The notes under the pieces: model-generated
Told to the model about the DNA's origin: nothing
Database searches by the model: none
Seen by the model: the letters and a program-made list of their open reading frames with translations, nothing else
Assembly: GCA_030638985.1 (NCBI GenBank)
Contig: DAOWDO010000044.1
Span: forward strand, 1-6,742
Direction of reading: 5' to 3'
Source of the DNA: Dehalococcoidia bacterium
GTDB lineage: Bacteria > Chloroflexota > Dehalococcoidia > Dehalococcoidales > DAOWLH01
Length of the DNA: 6,742 nt
Made by a program: the position numbers and the translations under genes
Shown here: piece after piece, positions 5,477 through 6,742 of the stretch
Layout of the letters: every line of letters begins with the position of its first letter
Position numbering within the stretch: the stretch's first letter is position 1

Positions 5477-6742
5477 AAACTCCGGCCAGTTTCCCCCCCA
5501 GCTCAAGCAGCCGGCTGACTCTGGCCGGGCTATCGCTTTCGGCATAGATACGCAGTAGCGGCTCGGTTCCGGAAAACCTGATGAGCAGCCAGGAGTTGTC
5601 GGCCAGGGTAAAGCGGAAGCCGTCAAAGGTATCCTTTTTAGCCACCTTGACCCCGTCAAGGGATTCGGGGGAGTTTTCCTTAAGGCGGCCGGTCATCTGC
5701 TGGCGCTCCGGTTCGGGGAACTCAATATCCAGGCGGTCGTAGTAATGAGGCCCCACTTTGCTGTAGAGGTATTCCAGCAACTGCGACGGGGTCATACCTG
5801 TCCTGGTCATCAGGTCTAGGAAATAGAGGCCGGATACAAGGGCATCACGCTCGGGCACATGGCCGCGGAAGCCGTAACCGCCACTCTCCTCCCCGCCGAC
5901 CATGGCGTCCTTATCGAGCATCAGCGGGGCAACATATTTGAAGCCCACCGGTGTCTCATAGACGGGCACATTGAATATCTCACCCAGCCGGTAGAGCATG
6001 CTGGTGGTGGTTATTGTCTTTACAATGGCGCCCCGTTCGCCGCGTACCTCCAGAAGATAGAGGGCGAGCAGGGCGAAGACCTGGAGCTGGTTCAAGAAGT
6101 TACCCTTTTCATCTATAATGCCGATGCGGTCGGAATCCCCGTCGGTGGCCAGGCCTACGCTTGCCTTTTCCTCCTTAACCAGAGCCTTAAGTTTTGCCAG
6201 ATTAACGGCGATAGGCTCTGGCTGTTTTATGCCGGGGAAGGTCGGGTTGCGCTCGGCGTTTATCTCTATCAGCTGGATGTTGCCGTTTCTCAGTAGTGCT
6301 TTGAAGTAGCCGGCGCCGGCACCGTACATAGAATCGATGGCTATCTTGAGATTGGCTTTCCGTAGTGCTTCAAGGTCGAGGAGACTTTCTATCTGTGCCT
6401 GGTAGGGCGGTGCCAGGTCAATATACTCTATAAGCCCTTGTTTTTCCGCCTCCAGTATTGATTGACGCTTTATCTTGCCGGTGGCGATAGTGGCGGCGAC
6501 ATTCCTTTCCAGCTGGTCAATAACCTCGGTGGGGGCACTGGCACCATCCTGAGACTTGTATTTGAAGCCGTTCCACCGGGCGGGGTTGTGACTGGCGGTG
6601 ATGACTATGGCACCGGCGGTTTTCTTGGCTGGAACGCCGTAGCTGATTACCGGTGTCGGTGTTGCCCTGGTGCAGAGGTGCACCCTGATGCCGTTAGCCG
6701 TTACCACCTCGGCTGACGCACGGGCGAAGTCCTCGGAGGCGA
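5475..6742 (-). CDS. Phosphoglucomutase/phosphomannomutase (alpha-D-phosphohexomutase), N-terminus beyond window
   Basis: Predicted cytoplasmic enzyme interconverting hexose-6-phosphate and hexose-1-phosphate (glucose and/or mannose). About 422 residues are visible. The frame is open to the right edge, and the segment SEDFARASAEVVTANG there is normal mid-domain-1 sequence, so the GTG at 6705-6707 is an internal valine codon and not the start. Roughly the first 50-60 residues, including the usual GTDGWR-type motif, are missing. Visible family marks are ITASHNP with the phosphoserine codon at 6591-6593, the magnesium loop ATDGDSDRIG (DGDSD-RIG codons at 6120-6143), the sugar-specificity loop GGEESGGYGFRGHVPERD in domain 3, and the phosphate-binding RFSGTEPLLRIYAES in domain 4. 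All four domains appear intact. It precedes the isomerase in the same operon with a 12-base gap. Glucose versus mannose preference cannot be set from motifs, and a phosphoglucosamine mutase is less likely given the GEESG type of loop. Confidence 0.95.
   Translation of the reverse strand, partial: ASEDFARASAEVVTANGIRVHLCTRATPTPVISYGVPAKKTAGAIVITASHNPARWNGFKYKSQDGASAPTEVIDQLERNVAATIATGKIKRQSILEAEKQGLIEYIDLAPPYQAQIESLLDLEALRKANLKIAIDSMYGAGAGYFKALLRNGNIQLIEINAERNPTFPGIKQPEPIAVNLAKLKALVKEEKASVGLATDGDSDRIGIIDEKGNFLNQLQVFALLALYLLEVRGERGAIVKTITTTSMLYRLGEIFNVPVYETPVGFKYVAPLMLDKDAMVGGEESGGYGFRGHVPERDALVSGLYFLDLMTRTGMTPSQLLEYLYSKVGPHYYDRLDIEFPEPERQQMTGRLKENSPESLDGVKVAKKDTFDGFRFTLADNSWLLIRFSGTEPLLRIYAESDSPARVSRLLELGGKLAGV

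Noticed and set aside
5859..6296. Plus-strand open frame of 145 codons inside the phosphohexomutase gene
   Set aside because: It lies wholly opposite a well-conserved mutase coding region and shows no family motif or start signal.

Overview
The window reads as an ordinary bacterial chromosome segment: densely packed, moderately GC-rich, with sigma70-like promoters and strong AGGAG-type ribosome binding sites. The gene set (an MshA-like glycosyltransferase with a PIG-L deacetylase, a CBS-domain site-2 protease, a bifunctional phosphoglucose/phosphomannose isomerase beside a phosphohexomutase) and the look of the proteins suggest a Chloroflexota bacterium, perhaps Dehalococcoidia. That assignment is inference from protein character, not from a marker gene. 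I see no insertion sequence, phage gene or CRISPR array.

Layout. The left edge (1-57) holds most of a tRNA-Thr(UGU) gene on the minus strand, cut at its 3' end, with two tandem promoter-like sequences in the gap behind it (58-143). Positions 144-3106 are a tight three-gene minus-strand operon, in transcription order: a CelD/BcsL-like (Acetyltransf_6) acyltransferase, an MshA-like GT4 glycosyltransferase and a PIG-L/LmbE deacetylase. A 151-base divergent intergenic region (3107-3257) carries a good plus-strand promoter, a set of ACAGG/CCTGT repeats, an inverted repeat and a leader hairpin. The plus-strand gene at 3258-4379 is a membrane-embedded M50 (site-2) zinc protease with two C-terminal CBS domains. 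It converges, with a 12-base gap, on a minus-strand pair: phosphohexomutase (5475 to beyond the right edge), then phosphoglucose/phosphomannose isomerase (4392-5462).

How the genes may work together. The mutase/isomerase pair interconverts glucose-6-P, fructose-6-P and mannose-6-P with the 1-phosphates that feed nucleotide sugars. The three-gene operon resembles the first two steps of mycothiol, bacillithiol or GPI-type glucosaminyl conjugate synthesis (glycosyl transfer to an acceptor such as inositol phosphate, then N-deacetylation) joined to an acyltransferase of unknown acceptor. Neither MshC nor BshC, the cysteine-adding enzymes, is in the window, so the product is unknown. This operon is the best candidate here for an undescribed pathway. 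The site-2 protease probably acts in membrane-stress or regulated proteolysis signalling and is not obviously part of the sugar pathway.
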